Origin: CAKOSP01 sp964369625
Lineage (GTDB): Bacteria > Bacillota_I > Bacilli_A > RF39 > UBA660
Assembly: GCA_964369625.1 (NCBI GenBank)
Contig: CAYJFC010000009.1
Location: forward strand, 1-43,856
Reading direction: 5' to 3'
DNA length: 43,856 nt
Shown: piece after piece, positions 41,185 through 43,856 of the stretch
Layout: every line of letters starts with the position of its first letter
How positions within the stretch are numbered: position 1 is the first letter of the stretch
Program-made: the position numbers and the translations under genes
Notes under the pieces: model-generated
Database searches by the model: none
Told to the model about the DNA's origin: nothing
Seen by the model: only the letters and a program-made list of their open reading frames with translations

Positions 41185-42420
41185 TTATTTAACATATTCA
41201 TCATTTTGAATAATATTATCTTCTTTTAATTTTTTATGATAATCTTGAGATAATTTCAAATCATCTTTTACCATATTATCAAATTCAATTATTTTATGAT
41301 TTAAATCTTCTTTGCCAAAAAATTCTATGATAACATCTTGTCCTAATTTTAATATATTAGCTCTTGCTTGATTTGAACTTGTAAAGGCATCACAATTATC
41401 ATGATATATATAATATGCTAAAGGATTTACCTTTCCATTAATTCCATGCTTTTCATATGTGCTATATAAAGCTCTATATATTGTCAATTGAATTAATTCT
41501 CTTTTTTGATTTTGAATTTCTCTTTTATTGTTTTCTAATTCAGCTGATTTTCTTATATTATCTATATTATGATAATCCTTTGAATTCAAAATTTTAAAAA
41601 ACTCATTATTACCATTAGCATTATTTAATGCTCCATATATAAGTCTATTAATTTCATCGTTTTTAAAACCTACTTTATTTTCTGTAACATGAAGCTTAAA
41701 CAAATTCAACAGTTCATCTTTGTTTGGTTTTCTGTTATTTATAGTTAAAATTTGAATAAAAGAATTAATTAATATAGCCACTTCAAAATTATAACTTTTA
41801 TCAGTATCTTTTGCTAAAGCTACTATTCCATCATTAATGGTAAAAGGATTATTTTCATTTGTATCACTAACTTTTATATTTTCATTAATAAAGTTAATAA
41901 AATTTTTAAGATTATCTTCCCCTTCAATACGAACAACTAAATTATCAGATCTTGTTCTTCTAGAAATTTTAGAATTAATATTTAATCCATTACTTACAAT
42001 AAATTTATAAATTTTTTGAATATTGTCTAAAAAATTATCTTCTTTTAATGATATATATGTTTTATATTCGGTATTTCGATCAGTATTTCCTTGGTCTAAA
42101 TATAAGTACTTTCCATTTGGATCATTTTTTACAATCAGTGCTTTTTTACTAAATAGCGACTGCTTCTTATAATTAAATTTTTTTGTAATAACTGGGAAAA
42201 ATTTAGTTAAATCTGTGGTAGAATTTATTAACTCTCTTGCTAATTTATTTAGAAATTCTTTATCGTAAATAGCTGGGTTTTGTGATAAATCACTATAATA
42301 TAAAGTATCATCTGTATGAGTTAATATAGTGTATATATTATCTGCATTTACTTCAACGTTATTTCTTTGTAAATATAATAAATTATTTAATAAATTTTTA
42401 ATTTTAGTTTCCCTAGTCAT
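41185..42420 (-). CDS. Hypothetical large soluble protein
   Basis: This 411-residue protein is soluble, charged and mostly helical with no signal. No domain recognised. It contains an apparent basic middle (SKISRRTRSDNLVVRIEGEDN) and a helical C-terminus with coiled-coil potential (ENNKREIQNQKRELIQL). It starts behind GAGGG. The length and ordered composition suggest a real gene of unknown function. Confidence 0.6.
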   Translation of the reverse strand: MTRETKIKNLLNNLLYLQRNNVEVNADNIYTILTHTDDTLYYSDLSQNPAIYDKEFLNKLARELINSTTDLTKFFPVITKKFNYKKQSLFSKKALIVKNDPNGKYLYLDQGNTDRNTEYKTYISLKEDNFLDNIQKIYKFIVSNGLNINSKISRRTRSDNLVVRIEGEDNLKNFINFINENIKVSDTNENNPFTINDGIVALAKDTDKSYNFEVAILINSFIQILTINNRKPNKDELLNLFKLHVTENKVGFKNDEINRLIYGALNNANGNNEFFKILNSKDYHNIDNIRKSAELENNKREIQNQKRELIQLTIYRALYSTYEKHGINGKVNPLAYYIYHDNCDAFTSSNQARANILKLGQDVIIEFFGKEDLNHKIIEFDNMVKDDLKLSQDYHKKLKEDNIIQNDEYVK

Positions 42421-42475
42421 ATATTATACCCTCATATATATTTTATCAAAAATTATATATTATTTCAATTCAAAC

Positions 42476-42498
42476 AAAAAATCACTATTGTGATTTTT
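42476..42498 (-). terminator. Terminator of the gene at 42497
   Basis: AAAAATCAC pairs with GTGATTTTT around TATT, overlapping the stop codon, with a T run on the minus strand. Confidence 0.75.
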
Positions 42499-42748
42499 AC
42501 CTTGCTATATTGTTTGAATTATTATTTTCTCTATTGTTTATAAAATTACCAAAACAATTTTTAAATTTTTCTCTAAATACTGGGTTAGTTTTAAGTTTAT
42601 AATCAATAATATCACTAAATTCTTTATTAGTTCGATAATATACCCAAACACCTGCTATATCAGCTGGATTATTTTCTAAATATTCAAAATCAATTATTCC
42701 TTTACCTGGATTTTTTACTCTTTCTTCAAAACTAATAATACCATTCAT
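42497..42748 (-). CDS. Hypothetical small protein
   Basis: This protein of 83 residues starts at the ATG at 42748, which has AAGGAG just before it; an ATG upstream at 42799 lacks one. It is soluble, begins MNGIISFEERVKNPGKGIIDFE, and ends in an Asn-rich tail. No domain recognised. It lies 55 bp downstream of uvrA. Confidence 0.55.
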   Translation of the reverse strand: MNGIISFEERVKNPGKGIIDFEYLENNPADIAGVWVYYRTNKEFSDIIDYKLKTNPVFREKFKNCFGNFINNRENNNSNNIAR

Positions 42749-42803
42749 ATATTTCTCCTTATTTAAATTCAATATAACATTATAAAATTTGTATGTCAAA
42801 TAA

Positions 42804-43856
42804 CTAAATTATTTTCTTTAAAAATTCTCCTGTATATGATTCTTTTATTTTAATAAGCTCTTCTGGCGTTCCTACACCTATTAATGTACCACCTTTATTA
42901 CCACCTTCAGGCCCTAAATCTATTAAGTAATCTGCTTGTTTAATAACGTCTAAATTATGTTCTATAATAAGCACTGTATCCCCATGATCTACAATTCTAT
43001 TTATAATAACCAATAACTTTTTAATATCTGCTTGGTGAAGTCCTGTAGTTGGTTCATCTAAAATAAATATAGATTTTCCTGTAGGTTTTTTTTGAAGTTC
43101 TTTTGCGAGTTTAACTCTACCTGCTTCACCACCTGAAAGTGTAGGAGCACTTTGACCTAGTTTCATATAAGATAACCCTACGTCTTCTAAAATTTTAAGT
43201 TTATTATACACTTTTGGAACATTTTCAAAAAATTCTAAGGCTTCACTTACTCTTAAATCTAAAACTTCATATATATTTTTTCCTTTGTATTTAACATCTA
43301 AAGTTTCTCTATTATATCTTTTTCCACCACAAATATCACAAGGAACATAAACATCTGGTAAAAAATGCATTTCTATTTTTTTTACCCCATCTCCCCAGCA
43401 AGCTTCGCATCTTCCGCCTTTAACATTAAATGAAAATCTACCAGGTCCATAACCTTTAATTTTAGCTTCTTTCATATTTGCAAAAAGAGCTCTAATTTCA
43501 TCAAATACTCCAGTATATGTTGCTGGATTACTTCTAGGAGTTCTACCAATTGGATCTTGACTTATCATTATTACTTTATCAATCAAATCCATATTTTTTA
43601 TTTCTTTAACTTTACCAGGAATTTCTTTTGATGAATATATATGGTTTTTTAAAGATTTATAAACTATTTCATTTACAAGAGTTGACTTACCTGAACCAGA
43701 TACTCCCGTAACACACACAAATTTACCTAGTGGAATATCAACATTTATATTTTTTAAATTATTTTCACTAGCTTTTATAATTTTTAAATTTTTACCATTA
43801 CCTTTTCTTCTTTTTTTAGGTACTTCAATAAATTCTTTACCACTTAAAAATTTACC
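42804..43856 (-). CDS. uvrA: UvrABC system protein A, C-terminal part (cut by window end)
   Basis: The frame stays open through the window end at 43856, so the N-terminal two thirds are missing by truncation of the window, not by mutation. UvrA finds DNA damage in nucleotide excision repair. Visible are the second Walker A CVTGVSGSGKSTLVNEI, the zinc module with CEACWGDGVKKIEMHFLPDVYVPCDICGG, the ABC signature TLSGGEAGRVKLAKEL and Walker B SIFILDEPTTGLHQADI, followed by VLIIEHNLDVIKQADYLIDLGPEGG. The region before CVTG (GKFLSGKEFIEVPKKRR and ENNLKNINVDIPLGKF) is also typical. Confidence 0.97.
   Translation of the reverse strand, partial: GKFLSGKEFIEVPKKRRKGNGKNLKIIKASENNLKNINVDIPLGKFVCVTGVSGSGKSTLVNEIVYKSLKNHIYSSKEIPGKVKEIKNMDLIDKVIMISQDPIGRTPRSNPATYTGVFDEIRALFANMKEAKIKGYGPGRFSFNVKGGRCEACWGDGVKKIEMHFLPDVYVPCDICGGKRYNRETLDVKYKGKNIYEVLDLRVSEALEFFENVPKVYNKLKILEDVGLSYMKLGQSAPTLSGGEAGRVKLAKELQKKPTGKSIFILDEPTTGLHQADIKKLLVIINRIVDHGDTVLIIEHNLDVIKQADYLIDLGPEGGNKGGTLIGVGTPEELIKIKESYTGEFLKKII

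Noticed and set aside
1..43856. CRISPR array
   Set aside because: No regularly spaced short repeats were seen; the three R elements are hundreds of bases apart.

Overview
This is a strongly AT-rich chromosomal segment of a small-genome Bacillota bacterium. Low GC, short intergenic gaps, strong AGGAGG-type ribosome binding sites, RNase J, ScpA/ScpB, SpoVS and a TasA/camelysin-like surface protein suggest an uncultured, gut-type Bacilli lineage related to Mollicutes (RF39-like or similar). The exact order is inference. Conserved proteins such as UvrB and CysS read through at full length with TGG tryptophans, and one gene stops at TGA, so the standard bacterial code fits.

Layout. Bases 1-1187 hold folC. 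Bases 1196-4725 are the most unusual part. Three related plus-strand non-coding elements, each with a -10-like box, a shared 16-nt core and a more or less preserved terminator, alternate with two minus-strand membrane-protein genes: a flippase-like transporter and a CrtO-like acyltransferase relative. They lead into a retron, which consists of a promoter, a structured msr-msd RNA with a1/a2 ends at 3598-3762, and a retron reverse transcriptase at 3778-4725 with no co-transcribed effector. Bases 4730-13567, mostly on the minus strand, carry two overlapping flavoprotein genes, a stand-alone ClpB-D1-like ATPase, tRNA-Asn, an RNase J homologue that has lost metal-ligand residues, hypotheticals, an XRE regulator and a short SSB. 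Bases 13726-22419 carry membrane proteins, spoVS, a dicarboxylate/amino-acid symporter, tRNA-Leu, two zinc-ribbon membrane proteins and scpA-scpB. Bases 22484-30229 carry a membrane-tethered CPWC thioredoxin, tRNA-Met, a family II pyrophosphatase, uvrB, a receiver-like protein, a broken zinc-ribbon gene, and an EEP-family hydrolase. Bases 30286-37368 carry a YdjG/YdjI-like zinc-ribbon plus SPFH pair, a DgkA-type kinase, a CDP-alcohol phosphatidyltransferase, a DUF6512-like protein, a YugP-like metallopeptidase and cysS. Bases 37402-39403 are a surface-protein gene with its own promoter and terminator, bracketed by perfect 47-bp direct repeats between trxB and cysS. The window ends with trxB, lgt, two hypotheticals and the C-terminal part of uvrA.

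How the genes relate. Most of the window is housekeeping: folate, DNA repair (uvrA, uvrB), chromosome segregation (scpA, scpB), RNA turnover, translation (cysS, tRNAs), lipid and lipoprotein synthesis (lgt, dgkA, pgsA-like) and redox (trxB, the tethered thioredoxin, flavoproteins). The accessory signals are the orphan retron with its upstream RNA elements and the repeat-flanked surface-protein cassette. Expression is inferred to run from many extended -10 promoters of the form TGTTATAAT. Several intrinsic terminators overlap stop codons or the ribosome binding site of the next gene.
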